Assembly: GCA_028554755.1 (NCBI GenBank) | Contig: JAPTOF010000002.1 | Location: forward strand, 16,121,001 to 16,185,000 | Source of the DNA: Cordia subcordata | Taxonomy: Eukaryota; Streptophyta; Magnoliopsida; Boraginales; Cordiaceae | Direction of reading: 5' to 3' | DNA length: 64,000 nt | Shown: in pieces, positions 22,688-34,733 of the stretch | Layout: every line of letters starts with the position of its first letter | Position numbering within the stretch: position 1 is the first letter of the stretch | Notes under the pieces: model-generated | What the model was told of the DNA's origin: nothing | Seen by the model: only the letters and a program-made list of their open reading frames with translations | Databases searched by the model: none | Translations under genes and position numbers: made by a program

Positions 22688-25352
22688 ATGGCCACAACAG
22701 CCCCGGCCAAGCTCACCGCCGGCATATTCAACGTCCCCTCCTCACCCAAGCGTCGGAAACCACCACTCCCCACCACGACGGCCGCCACCAAAATCCGAAA
22801 GCCCAACCACACTCTTTGCTCATCTCATTGTTTTAGGAGAAGAATAAGGAGAAATGTTGTTACATGCAAGGCCACGGAGGTCAGCTCAGCAGCGTCGGCT
22901 GAGCCGTCCCCGGCGGCTTCTAAAGATGGAAGCGGCGACGACAACAACAACTGGGTGCCGGTGGTGCCGCTGGTGGCGCTGCCGAAAGGGGAGCGGCGTG
23001 TGATCATACAAGATGGAGAGACCATATTGTTGTTATGGTATAAAGATGAAGTGTTTGCTATTGAGAATAGGTCACCTGCTGAAGGTGCTTACAGTGAAGG
23101 CCTTCTCAATGCTAAGCTCACTCAGGTTTACCTTTCTCTTTCTTTATATGTTTTTGTGTGTAAATGTGCAGGTTATAATTGCTTTCGACTAAATCTCATA
23201 TTTTGAAGATAGTGCATAATTGATTCATTTTCAAATATGAAGGTGCTATATAATATTGTAGGGTAATTGCATATTCCTTTGTTGTTTTAAAGTACACATG
23301 CCCCAAAGAATAAGCACGAAACTTCCTTGTAGTCTTCAAATGTGCAGAATATATGTCCCTAAAATGAGTGGTCATGCTTATTTTGAAATTATAGACTACA
23401 AGGAGTAACATGTATTTATAGTAAATTATAGAGGGCTCACTGCAATTTATCCAATATTATAATTACTTCATGGTCAACACTGTTTAATACATCCACAAAA
23501 AGAAGTAGCTGAAGAAGTTTGTAAAATATATAGACTAAGAGTATTGGAAATACCAAAGAAATCAGAGAATTAAGAAACTTGAACATATGATCGAGGCCTG
23601 AATTTGATTTAGCATCATAACACTTATCTCACGGCCGGGGTGACGGTGCTTATGATCATTGACATGGTTTTTTCCTTTAAAAAGATAAAATGAAGAGTAT
23701 GTATGCTGAATTAAGAAGTAAATGGTAGATATTTTTAATGGGCTCACACTAAATTTTCGAGCAGAGCCAAATTAAGTTAGTCATATAGACGCTTGGTTAG
23801 GTGGTTACTTGACCCAATTATGCCATGAATGGCACCATCTCAGTATATGTGTGCATATGTTTGTGTGCCTGTGGCAGATATGTGCATTTTGAGATTTTAG
23901 AGTGTACACTTATTGTTCAACAAACAACTGAAAGATGCTTGTATCATTTTGGCAAGGGAGGAGATGGCTAAGTAGATCCTGTAGCCCGCGAGAGGGTAGA
24001 GTTCCTTCATTTAAAAAAAAAAAAAAAAAAAAAAAAGCAAACGAAAAGAATAGATCTTATAGCAGTTCTTGTACCAGAATAAAAAGTTGGTTTGGTACAA
24101 GCTTGAAGTTTATAATTAGTATCTTGATTGACAAAGTCTTCTCTCATTTTTTGGCTGTAAAATTCCCTGAGGTCTAATATTCAAAGGTCCTTTAAAATTG
24201 TTATAAATGTGGTACAGAATGTTAATTTCTCATATTAGACCAATCGGAGTCTAATCTAATTCAAAACCACGAGTCAATGAGTAGAGCTCCACAGTCCCAC
24301 ACTTTTATGTAGTAGTCAAGTCTAACTATAAACGTGGCAACTCATTATCATTGATTTTAAAATTAATTGGTCCAAAATGATTAATTGGTAGTGGTAGAGA
24401 ATTTAATTGATTATTAAGTGGTCCAAAATAATTAAGCATGTGTTGACTGTTGATAGTAGAAAAGAATACAAGTGATTATTAAGCGAGCACGTTTTTGTTA
24501 TAAAACCAAATGGAAAATGATGTCAGGGTGGAAGTTGGTGCACTGCATTATGTGCACATTATTATACAAAGATGCTACTGTGATATCTTGTCAGAAGTAT
24601 GGATAAATATTAGACGATATTGTTCTGCAGGATGGCTGTATAGTTTGCCCGACAACTGACAGCACATTTGATCTGCGAACTGGAGCCATCAAGGAGTGGT
24701 ATCCGAAGAATCCTGTTCTAAGAGTCCTCACCCCTGCTTTGAGAACCTTATTTGTCTATCCTGTTAAACTTGATGGCGAAAATATCTACATAAGCATGAG
24801 TGGTGGTTCAAAATCTGATTCTGCAACCGAGATTGTCTTCAGTGGGAAAGCTCAGCCTGGTGTGACAGCAACTGATGTAAATGTGGATGAGGTAACAAGA
24901 TCTTTTCTGTTCTTTTTCTCCCTTAGGATTGAGCTAAACGACGAATTTTGGCGCATCGATAAAGTTGTCACCATGTGATTGTGGAAACAGCATATTGGAA
25001 AAGTGTACGATGAGGTTGCGTGAACAGATTCTAAATAGGGCTGACTTCGTGAGACTTCTATACATATTAAGAGATTCGTGCATTGGATTATCTTTTTAAG
25101 GTCAAATTTTTGTTTCGATGCCTGTTAAAGCAATTGCTAACTTCTGAATTTTAATGTGATTAGGTGAGAATGGTGGTTGACGAGGATGTGGGAGGTTTTG
25201 GTTTCACTGGGAAGAACGAATTGATAAACGGCAAGGCAGCAGTTATCGGGTTTCTGCTGCTGTTGGATTTTGAACTGTTGACTGGTAAAGGTCTCTTGAA
25301 GGGAACAGGGTTCTTGGACTTCATTTACTCGATTTCAAATGCTTTCAACTAA
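22688..25352 (+). CDS. PSB33: Photosystem II protein PSB33 (LIL8), Rieske-like thylakoid protein
   Basis: Three exons, 22688-23125, 24631-24891 and 25164-25352, all phase 0 with GT-AG introns, encode 295 aa. In Arabidopsis the protein is a chloroplast thylakoid factor needed for stable photosystem II and light acclimation. Residues 1 to about 60 form a Ser/Arg-rich transit peptide; VVTCKA is a plausible cleavage area. The middle is a Rieske-like fold. The positions of the cluster ligands read RSP (128-130) and CPTTDST (152-158), so the CxH and CPxH signatures are absent and no 2Fe-2S cluster is expected. The C-terminal part has an LHC-type motif NELINGKAAVIGF (about 251-263) leading into one membrane helix. 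The ATG is the first in frame; a TATA-like TATATA lies about 50 bases upstream. Length agrees with the family. Confidence 0.87.
23126..24630 (+). other. PSB33: PSB33 intron 1
   Basis: 1505 bases from GTTTAC to TTCTGCAG. It contains a 24-base A run (24013-24036), which sits on the 3' side of a short GC-richer stretch and could be the tail of an old retroposed SINE. I could not identify SINE promoter boxes. Confidence 0.7.
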
Positions 25353-25480
25353 ATAGAAGCTCAAGAGATGCATATTGCACTTGTAGTTATATGTTAGTAA
25401 GAAAACATGATGCTTTTTAATTTTTTTTCTCTCCCTTATAGACTTGTATAGTTGTCAAGATTCAAGTGTATCAAAGAATT

Positions 25481-25544
25481 AATGAATCTATTCATTGAAT
25501 GAGCATAGTCTCAATGAATCTATTCATTGAATGAGTATAGTCTC
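25481..25544 (+). repeat. Duplicated 32-base hairpin unit in the PSB33 3' UTR
   Basis: Two adjacent 32-base copies (25481-25512, 25513-25544) differ at one base. Each contains AATGAATCTATTCATTG. In the second copy the arms CAATGAAT and ATTCATTG pair perfectly around a 2-base loop. Confidence 0.85.
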
Positions 25545-25929
25545 AAATCTCTGTCTCACCATTTTCATGTGCATCTTTAACCTGTAATTTATGACCAATT
25601 ATTTTGTTGGTCTGGTAACTAACTTAAAGCTCTAGTCTTTCTTCAACGAGAGAATGACTAAAATAGATGGATTTTGTAAATCTGTAGTAAAATGACAAAC
25701 TTTTGAAATGAACGAGTAGAATGATCGCATAAGGCAATTTTTTTTTTCCTTATTACGCGACTTAAAGCAACTTTGTATCTTGAAAAAACAAAGTTCAAAA
25801 TGATTGTGCTGATGTGGCAATAATAGACATGGGAATTTATTACTTCGTAAGCGGCCAACTGTATTACTTTAACTTGGTGTTTTTAATATAAAAAGTTAAA
25901 CTTGGTGCCTTCTAGGCACAAAGTTGTCA

Positions 25930-26510
25930 TTTTTTTTAATTTTCTATTTCAATTATTTTACTTTTTAAAATATTTTCTAGTTTAATTTTTTTTCCATTTC
26001 TACTATTTTTGTCCTTTAACTTTGCTTTGTTTATAAATTTCGTGGTACCTTATATTTTAAACAAATAGCATTTTTTTGTTATTATTCTAAGTTGGTAATT
26101 TCATTTAGCTTTAAAACTTTATTTTGTCTACAAAAGTATTCCTTTTTTTTCTTTTTTCCCCCTCTGCTTTTGTTTCTATTATTTCACTCTTTACAATATT
26201 TTTTTATTCTAATTTTTTTGTCATTTTAACTATTTTTTGCCCCTTTATTTTTGTTTTATTTATAAATTTGATGTTACCTCATATTTTAAGAAATAACTTT
26301 TTTGGTTATTATTCCGAGTTTGTAATTTCGTTTAGCTTTAAAATTTTATTTAGTCTACAAAAGTGATATTCCTTTTTTTGTTAACTTTTCTATTTTTATT
26401 TCAATTATTTTACTCTTTATAATATTTTTTTGTTTCAAATTTTTTTACCATTTCTACTATTTTTTGTCGCTTTATTTTTTTTCACTTGTAAGTTTGGTGT
26501 TAGCTCATTT
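25930..26510. repeat. T-rich tandem repeat, period about 220, 2.6 copies
   Basis: Shared landmarks in order are TTTCTATT..TTTCA, a TTTTAACTATTTTT-like box, TTTATAAATTT, TTACCTCATATTTTAA, then TTTAGCTTTAAAA and GTCTACAAAAGT. They recur near 25941, 26165 and 26388. The third copy stops after the TTTGGTGTTAGCTCA box. Phe-rich open frames inside it are composition artefacts. Confidence 0.75.
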
Positions 26511-26774
26511 TTTAGTTTCAATTTTCTCCTTTCCAATACATTTTTATTCCAATTTTTTCTCCTTTTTAAAAAAAGTTCATTCCAATTTGTATTGTCCTTT
26601 CATTTTTTAATTCTTTTTTCCTTCTTTCAAAAATATTAAAATAATTTTTTTAGAAAAGATAAAAAAAAACTAAAATAAAAGAAAGTATTAGAAAGGAAAA
26701 ATATTAAAATAAAAGAAAGTATTGGAAAGGGCAAAAAAATAAAATTAAGAAAAATGTCCAACTTTGTGTTTCAA

Positions 26775-27008
26775 GGGCCTGTTTAGATTGGCTTTTTTTT
26801 TTTTTCAAGAAAAAAGCACTTTTTTCCTAAAAAAGTTATATTATTTTTGCAATAACTACTTGATTTGGTTTTAAAAAAAGCTGAAATTCTGAAAAAAAGC
26901 TCAAATATAGTTTTTTTTAGAAGCAAGAATTTTCAACTTCTAAAAAAAAGCTGTTTTTCAAAAGCTGTTAAAAAAACGCTTTTAAAAAAAGCCAATCCAA
27001 ACGAGCCC
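26775..27008. mobile_element. MITE with GGGCCTGTTTAGATTGGC-type terminal inverted repeats
   Basis: 234 bases. The left end GGGCCTGTTTAGATTGGC pairs with the right end, whose reverse complement is GGGCTCGTTTGGATTGGC, a 3-mismatch inverted repeat. The interior is runs of A and T able to fold as one long hairpin. No coding capacity. No clean target duplication is seen, so the superfamily is not settled. Confidence 0.75.
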
Positions 27009-27043
27009 TTACAAGTCAGCAATATAAAGTCAAGGCTAACTTA

Positions 27044-27765
27044 GGACTGTTTGACAACAATGTCTTAACTAATGTTTACTGTTTTAACTTGGTCAAAACA
27101 CTATTATGTCCAATTTTTATTATTCGGTAAAATAATGTTTTAAGTAATATTTATTTGAAATAGTGTTTAAAGTAGTGTTTTTGAAACGTTAATAACATTT
27201 TGGTGTTTCAACTTTTTTTTTTGGGCAATCTTGACTTAATTAAATAATATTTTGGCAACTTTACCATAAACCCAGTCTCTCTCTATATTTTATATTTTCT
27301 TTCACAGATATAAATCTAGATAACACAAATATCAATTTCAATTTCTATGCACATCAAAATATACTAAAAAAAAGTGCAAGTCTTATTTGTCCATGTTTCT
27401 TTTTTTGACAAAATAAAATTTCAATTAATTAAAAAATATGTTCTATAATAATTTTTTAATATTAAAAAACTAATTTATCAAAAAATAATTTTATTATGCT
27501 TTAATAATAAAATATTATTATAAGAAATATATATTTAATTATAAAATAAATCATCTTATTTTAATAATAATAATAACAATATACTTATTTTTTAATAACG
27601 CGATACCAATATCTTTTTACGTCATTCTGCATTTAATAACTAATTTTACCAAACACATTACATTCCATCAGCTAGTTAAATAGCTATCTGCTAATAAATT
27701 CAATAGCTATCAGCTATTCAAACTGCTATCCACTACTTTAACTACTAATTTTGTCGAACAGGCAC
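27044..27765. mobile_element. Possible PIF/Harbinger-like element with TTA target duplication
   Basis: The left end GGACTGTTTGACAAC resembles the reverse complement of the right end, GTGCCTGTTCGACAAA, allowing one inserted base. TTA flanks both sides (27041-27043, 27766-27768). It is AT-rich with no transposase frame. The imperfect ends keep confidence moderate. Confidence 0.45.
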
Positions 27766-28065
27766 TTAGTGTCTTTAAAACGCGAAGTCTATGTGACAAT
27801 ACTCTACCACATCAACCAATACCACGTTTATTATCAAGTTGAACTTAGAGTCTTGAAGACATTGAGTAAGTGGTTAATTTACTCACTAGCTTTTAAACAT
27901 TGCTATTTGCAAATGTTGCTGTTTTGATGTATAAATTTCAAAATTAAGTCATTTAATTCATTGACTCTTCTTCAGCCCTCCACATGATAAGAATTTCATA
28001 TACTGCCTCAGACATTTATAGTTTTGTTACTTTACTTAATTATGCAAAGATTCATGGTAATGTCT

Positions 28066-29760
28066 TGATGCATTTGATTTATGTATGTTTGTACATAGTG
28101 TTTGCATACACTTCTTTGGGTGTTTAAAGCTTATTTGGTGCATTTAGCGTGAGGTTTGTGCATGAATTGTTGATATTTGCATATAAGTAGTCAAAATGCG
28201 TAGATACCTCATTTAGTGCCTTATTTCATGTCTTAGGTGTGTTTTGGGAGAAGGAATTGAGCTTAATTGAAGATCTGTAGGCCGAGGGACAAAGTTTAAG
28301 GATGATATGAAGCTAAAAAGATGAAGAAAAATAGCTTTGGATGCCCTCGAAAGAGGTTTGAGGAGATAGGAGAAGACTAGAAGAAGAAGAACGAATAATA
28401 GAGCATTCTAGAGGTGTTGGTCGAGCTCAAAGGACGGACCACTCGACCAGCTAGGTCAACCAATGAGACTAGAATGTTCAAGCATGTATAGGATGATGGT
28501 ATAGGTCGACTAGTAGTGTCGACCTGTAGCCACGCATATTTGTTATTGAATGCTCATTTTTCATCATTTTGAGAGAAGGAACTTTCATTTCTTAAACCTT
28601 AATAAACCTTAACATTTTACTCACTTCACCAAATATCTAAAACACCATCCACACACCATACCAAACAATTATTGAAACTTGTAATAATGGATTGAAGATT
28701 GGGACTTGAGCAAGGGATTGAAGGGGAGTTTCTTGTTCCTTTTCTTATTCTTGTAAATATGCTTTGTAATTAAGTTAGATCTAGGGTTGACTAATGTTGT
28801 ATATTAGATTAGGGCTATGAATAAATAATTTTTGTGTATCTATAGCTCTTATTATATGCTTCTTTATATAAATTAATGGCATGATTCAATATGTCTACGT
28901 ATTGAAAATCAAATATGTTTTTGTGTTTGATAAAATGCCTAAGTGAAGATGCATGTGTAATTTGTGCTATTTATGATTATATCCTGCTATTCTAATAGTT
29001 GATTAGTAGTTCCTTATCTATGCTTAAGCTACGTTGAATAGTCTTTAGTTTTAAACCCTCTAATAGGCTTCCAACTGGTTTAATCCATCCTAAATAAACT
29101 AGGTCTCAGCTTTAAACCTAGCAAATGTTTTAGACATTAGGGTTAGATGTAATCAACCTCACTTGGAACCTAATGGACTAAGCCTTAAACCCTAGGTTAT
29201 AAAGACCACGCTATACTTTAGGGAGATTTACCTCGGGATAGACCCATACTGAGGGTTAGCGGTTAATAAGGTTAGTTGGTACGCTCGGCGAGATAACTTA
29301 GTCAACTAAGCCCTAAACTCTAGGTTATAAGGACCACGCTATGCTCTAAAGGACATTACTTATGGATAGACCCACACCAAATCCTTGTGGATAATAAGAG
29401 GAGTTAGCTAAAGTCTTCAAGAGATCAAATCAAAGCCATAGATAGACTGAATTATTGTCATAGCCCGAGCCTAGTTGCACTTCAATCACCTAGTTCCTTT
29501 TCTGCCTTGTAGAGTTTTCTTTTCTTAGCTTGGCACCTTAGTTTCTCCATTAGCTTAGGTTTAAATTTAGGTTTTATTTTAGAGCCCCTTTCAACCAAAA
29601 ACACCAAAAACACCAAAAACACTTCAACTTATGCACGTAGCTACTCTCTAGCACACGAGCACATAGAGACGGAACATATTTTGCCTTCCTATGAAAGAAC
29701 GACCCCATACTTGCATGCCTCATGCACACGACCCGTTCACTTGTGGGTTTAAACACATCA
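28066..29760 (+). repeat. Old Athila-like LTR (G) with degenerate primer site
   Basis: Starts TGATGC and ends ACACATCA. It shows, in the same order, landmarks of the better LTRs at 52997 and 58230: the GTCGACCGG-type module (eroded, near 28418-28455), TTGTAAATATG.TTTGTAATTAAG, GCATGATTCAATATGTCTA, the GCTTTAAA hairpin segment, and a GACCC..CCCGTTCAC..GTGGG end. Sequence after 29760 (AGGTTTTGGAGATTGCC) looks like an eroded tRNA-Asp primer site, so this was probably a 5' LTR. No matching target duplication is visible. Confidence 0.7.
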
Positions 29761-30552
29761 AGGTTTTGGAGATTGCCCCTCTCTTTTTTTAAAATTTTTG
29801 GTTTCTCTTCTTTGAAATTTCTAATATTTTTATGGTCATTGTTCATCAATAAGAATATAATCGTTACATAGCAAAGAAAAAAGAATATAAATCTTAAGCT
29901 AACTTCAATAGCTCATTTACTTTTCCCCATACATTTAAGGGTTTATTATGAAAGAATTAATAAAATAATAAGAGAAACAAAATATTATAAATAAGGAGAC
30001 AAAGAAACAAAATATAAAAGAGAGAGAGAGAGAGAGAAGGGAAATATTTTATTGCTTCTTTTAATACTTGATACAATTTTTTGTAAATACAAATGGCTTT
30101 ATTTATAGGAGCAATACAAGAGTATTTACATAAGGTTATAATTTTGCATAGACTTAGAATACATAAGTTGACGCACCTTCATTGCATAAGAGTCCATATA
30201 ATCATGAATCGTATCTACCATTTATATAATGATAAACTAACCCAAAGATAAATATCCACAATAATTTAATAATTTCATACAGGGTTTTCATTTGTTTTTC
30301 TACATTTAGGCATCCCTATTAGCTTCATTGCTTCTGGTGTTTTATTTTTAATCAAACTCTTATTTCATGGATTCTATTTCTTTTTTGTTCTAACAGCTCT
30401 TTATTTTAAATGATCCATATTTTTATCTCTTTTTATTTTAATTAAATGTATTATTTTATTTTAAGTTATTTTAATCTATATAGATATTTTGATTATTAAT
30501 TAATTATTAACCTTTTTTGCCTCTATTGGTTTTAGAGTTGAAAAGGGGTTGG
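29761..30552. other. Non-coding spacer with GA microsatellite
   Basis: After the eroded primer site I see only AT-rich DNA. A GA microsatellite occupies about 30018-30038. No gene is supported. Confidence 0.6.
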
Positions 30553-32824
30553 TGATAAGTGCGTGTTATTGTTATTAACTCATGACTTTTATGCTTAATT
30601 TTGGGGATGAATGTTGGATCATTGTTGAAATTTTGTGTATTTTAGTGTTAATAGGCTAAAAGTAGAAGAAATTAATTTAGGATACTTTGGACCTAAAGAG
30701 GAGCTGTCACTATACACTGAAACTAAGGTGTGATCACGGCTTATGCACAACACAAATCAGTGCCCACAACTTATGCACAGCACAAATCAGGAATACAAAT
30801 TGAAATTTGAGTGATATTTTGGCATATTTTTGGACGAGAATTAATGATCCAAGATATGTTTTGACTTGTAGAAGACAAGAAACAATTTTATTATTGGCTT
30901 GTTTGACAAGAATTATCATTTTGGGATGTTTTTCTTTTCTTTAGATTAGTATTAAAAGAATTTTCTTATTAGAAGGAACTCCTAGTTTTTATATTTGCAC
31001 TCATTAGCCTCTAGGAGTATCAGTTATTATTCACACTTTATTTTTCAACTTTTTCTTTTTCTTTTTCTTTTTTTTTTTGGCATCTCTTTCAAGTGTGAAT
31101 AGCTAAACTTTTCTTTCTAGCCAAAGATAATCAAAGTTTATGGTTTTTCAAGGATTGTGAGATTTAACTGATTCTTATCCTCTTGTTATATTTTGGTATT
31201 TGCATATTTTCTGTTTGAATAATGTTATTACTTTGTGATTGTGCAATTAGGTGTTGATTATTCAATTGCTAGGTAATAGACAACCAATCAGAGAGATTAG
31301 ATATGTAATTGTCTAATAAATCTCATAAAAGTGATAACCAATTTCTTTGTCAAAATATGCAATCCAGCTTAAATAAATTCTGTGAATGTGTTTGTTTGGT
31401 TAGAATTGGGTCTTTCTAGTTCGTTTAATACCGCTAGTAGATTAAATCTTGAGAGCAATTTGAGGTTGTTTATCAGGCAAGGGAATAATTAAGGAGAGAT
31501 TCTCTTAATTATCTGTAAACTAAGAAAAGATAAGGTTGTTAGGTCGTGCCAGCGACTATAACCAATTTATCGAAAGAAACAAGATTTGTCTTTGCATATA
31601 TGATCAATGTTGTAGACCAAAACCAAGATTTATACCATAGGTTAGGTCCTTAATCCATTGATTTATCCTCTTATTTACTTTGCTTTGTTGTAATATATTG
31701 TTCTTTTGTCTGTTTGTTAATTTGCCGTGGACCCAAGCTTAGCTGTGTCATGGCTTAAGGACACGTCTATAGTTTAATGTATTTTCTTTTTACAAGCTTG
31801 ACCCCCTTCTTTCGTGCTTTTGTTTGTTTGTTTGATTTAGCTTAAAAAGTAATACAAGGTTGTCCAATCCGTGTTTGTACAACACTACTCATCACTTGTG
31901 CAATCAATTAGGTCAGGGGTGGCTCAAAAACATTAGAGGCCTAAAGCAAAAATATAATATGAGGCGTTTATAATTTTACTTAATATTTATTTTTCTAATC
32001 TTTTGTGATGCAAAGTTATTAATTAACTTTCTATGATCAATTTTTTTTCCTAACATTTCTTCTCAATTGACATTATAGCCAATCTATTTAATCTTTTATG
32101 AAACATTGCTTATTTTAGCTTTATTGATTTTAGTTTTGAAAAAACTTTTTTTTTTCAAAAGAAAAAGTTATTGGAATAATCATTAACATTATTCTATAGA
32201 TCATATATATATATATATATATGTTTAATCATGTGTTTTTATATGATTAAGTATATTAAGTGGAGTATATTATCATCTATTTGTACAATTTTTCTTAACT
32301 TTTAATTTGGAAAATAAATTTTAAACGATCAACATCTGAGCAAACTATAAAATAATAGAACTTGATATTGAAAGTTTGTGATGGAAACAAATCACTTCTT
32401 CAAGAATTCTTTAATGGAATGATAGTGTTCAATAAGAACAACATTTACAAAGATAAATTGTGGGGAAAAAGATAAATTCTAAAACTTAAACACTTATTTT
32501 AATCCACAAAAGTAACCAGTGATGACAATTTTGATGGATAGAGAGAAAAATAAAAATCGTGAAAAACTAATGATACGGTTGAGTGAATGAGATTATTAGG
32601 GATTGTGGGGCCTTTTTTTTATGATCTTTATTGAAACAAAAGACTAAATATCATAACCTTCTTTTTTTTTTTTATAATTTTATAAACTATGATCATAAAT
32701 TTTAAAATATGGAGTAAAACTTTTTGGGGCCTAAAGCAATGGCTTTACTTGTGCTACCCTTGAGCCACCGTAAATTAGATAAGAGTAGGCTATTTTAAAT
32801 TTTTTGTGGATTCGGCACCCATCA
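30553..32824 (+). repeat. Old Gypsy-type LTR (H), split by a hAT-like element
   Basis: Proposed start TGATAAGTGCGTG and end CACCCATCA. The end is followed by AAATTTTGGCTTTGTTGTTG, a degenerate tRNA-Asp-type primer site. Segments such as GTGATTGTGCAATTAGG, ATTATTCAATTGCTAGGTAA and TTGGGTCTTTCTAG recur in diverged form at about 40760-40940, showing a repeated family. The insertion at 31912-32772 interrupts it. The left boundary is inferred. Confidence 0.5.
31912..32772. mobile_element. hAT-like non-autonomous element
   Basis: The ends contain inverted GGTGGCTCAA and TTGAGCCACC. AATTAG flanks both sides (31906-31911, 32773-32778), which could be what is left of an 8-base hAT target duplication. 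The direct motif GGCCTAAAGCAA occurs inside both ends. No transposase frame, so it would depend on an element elsewhere. Confidence 0.55.
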
Positions 32825-33261
32825 AATTTTGGCTTTGTTGTTGAGAAATTGTGGTAATTTTTGTTCTTTCAATGATTAGGTCTGATCATATAAATGAATT
32901 ATAATACGGTCCACAACTTGAAAAGACCGCAAAAAGCTTGAAAAAAAAAGTGAAATTGCAGAAAAAGCTAGAGGAGCAAGTCAGCACATCCAAGCAAAAG
33001 ATTAGCCTTAAAAATATATAATTGATTAGCAATTAAATAAATATAGTATAAATAAAAAAACTCAAAATTGTAAATAAATGATAATAAATTAATAATCATA
33101 ACATAATTAAGGGAAAAAGATTAGGGTTGAAAATATTAACATAATTAATTAAAAAATTAAGGCTAAAACATATGAAATAATCAAAAGTAGAATAAAACCA
33201 TAGGAATCAAATCCTAATCAAAATACCAAAACTGAACACATAAAATGTTAAACTAAGCATG
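32825..33261. other. Short internal remnant after LTR H
   Basis: The degenerate primer site is followed by a Lys-rich, A-rich stretch (about 32915-33005), then AT-rich DNA. It may be the start of an internal region, but there is no reading frame long enough to call. Confidence 0.4.
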
Positions 33262-33266
33262 ATTAG

Positions 33267-34493
33267 TGTGGGTATAAACATCTTAAGAGGCGGGTGAATT
33301 AAGATATAAATACTAATTTTTGTTTTTTAAAAATTCTCAAAAAATTTACAACTTCTAACAATCAATATATCAAACACAATGTAAGCAAAATAAGCAAGTA
33401 TAAAAATGGAAGTATAAGGAGAGGAGAAACAAACGATTTAAGATGGTTCGGCCAAGCCTACGTCTACCGCCCAAGGATGTTCCCCTTAGGACTTCAAAAA
33501 TTTCCACTAAGATGCTTCTTCAAATCTTGGTGACGCACAAACCAAGTTTTTACAATCTCTTTGAAGCCCAACTTCAAAGAACCCAAGAGATTCACTCTTT
33601 AGGATTTCTCCACACTTTACAAGCTTTAAAGAATAAATCTCACAAAGTTTATAGCTCTCAAAGTGTGTATATACTCAAGAATTAAGAAAAGATTGAATCT
33701 GAAATTTTCTTCAAGAAGAAGATGAATAAGCTCTTGAAAGCTCAAATATATTGAAAGAATGGCTCAAAGATGGATTGTATGATAATAAACAATTTAGCAC
33801 ACTTCAATTGATTAATTAGAATGTGCATTGAATGAGTATTTTAAAGAGATTTTGGGGGTTAGAGATTTGGTAGGTGAAGAAGAAATGAAGATCTCGGCCA
33901 GAACGGTAATAAACGGCTAGTGCATTTATTACAGCACTCGTTCACCCGGTCGACCGGCTAGGTCATTTGGCTATCCCTTTCCTTCTCTGACTAGGCCGGA
34001 CGCCTTAGCCGGTCGACCGGCTGGGGGGTCCGGCCACTCTAGAATGTGAAGTAAAGCCAGAGTTTTGCAAAAATCATTTGAAGTACAATTTTCACAACTC
34101 CAAATCATTTTGTAATAATTTGTAAACATGTGTTGTGATTTGAAATACCCCAAAAACTTATTTTACCTCTATGTGTGCATTCAAATACATTTGTGCAAAT
34201 GTTATATCAAATGTGCAAACTTGAAAATTTTGCTTTGAACAAGAAAAAGAGAGTTTGAGCCAAGTCCACAAAATATATAGGCATTTCACAAAAAGCGCAA
34301 GAAGGAAAATAATATCCGGTAACCCTTATGACTTCTCTTCTCCTCCTTATTCTTCAAATAATGCTTTTTGCACATTTTCTTCAATCTTTCAAAGCTTCAA
34401 CTAGATATCATCTCATTTTCACAAGAAGCTATTTAATCAAATAATGCATATATATTTTCATCATCAAAATCAATAATGAATATTTAGCTAACA
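33267..34493 (-). repeat. Solo LTR (J), target duplication ATTAG
   Basis: TGTGGG...AACA bounded by perfect ATTAG copies (33262-33266 and 34494-34498). No internal region or second LTR is present, so it is a solo LTR left by recombination. On the minus strand it starts TGTTAGC, as many Copia LTRs do. It contains GATGGTTCGGCCAAGCC and a GGTCGACCGG palindrome module (33957-34035) also seen in the Athila-like LTRs. Its short open frames are chance. Confidence 0.75.
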
Positions 34494-34733
34494 ATTAGTT
34501 TCAAGCACAAAAAATAGCTACTACACTAACGTATGACATATTAAATGTATTATGGAATAATAAATGGATAAAACATGTAAAAGTCTGAAAAGTTAAGGAC
34601 TACAACAATACCAATATTGTAATTATAAAAAACCACCTCGACATGGAGAATGAAAGATACATGATGGTAATTTATTTGAAAAAAAGATTTTTAGGTCTTT
34701 ATGTTTTTAGATATTATACTAAACAGGTTCCTT

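Noticed and set aside
24013..24036. A run as a SINE or retrocopy tail in PSB33 intron 1
   Set aside because: No promoter boxes, body or target duplication could be recognised upstream of the run.
26124..26639. Phe-rich open frames in the T-rich block
   Set aside because: They are translations of a T-rich tandem repeat, with no start context, motif or codon bias of a gene.
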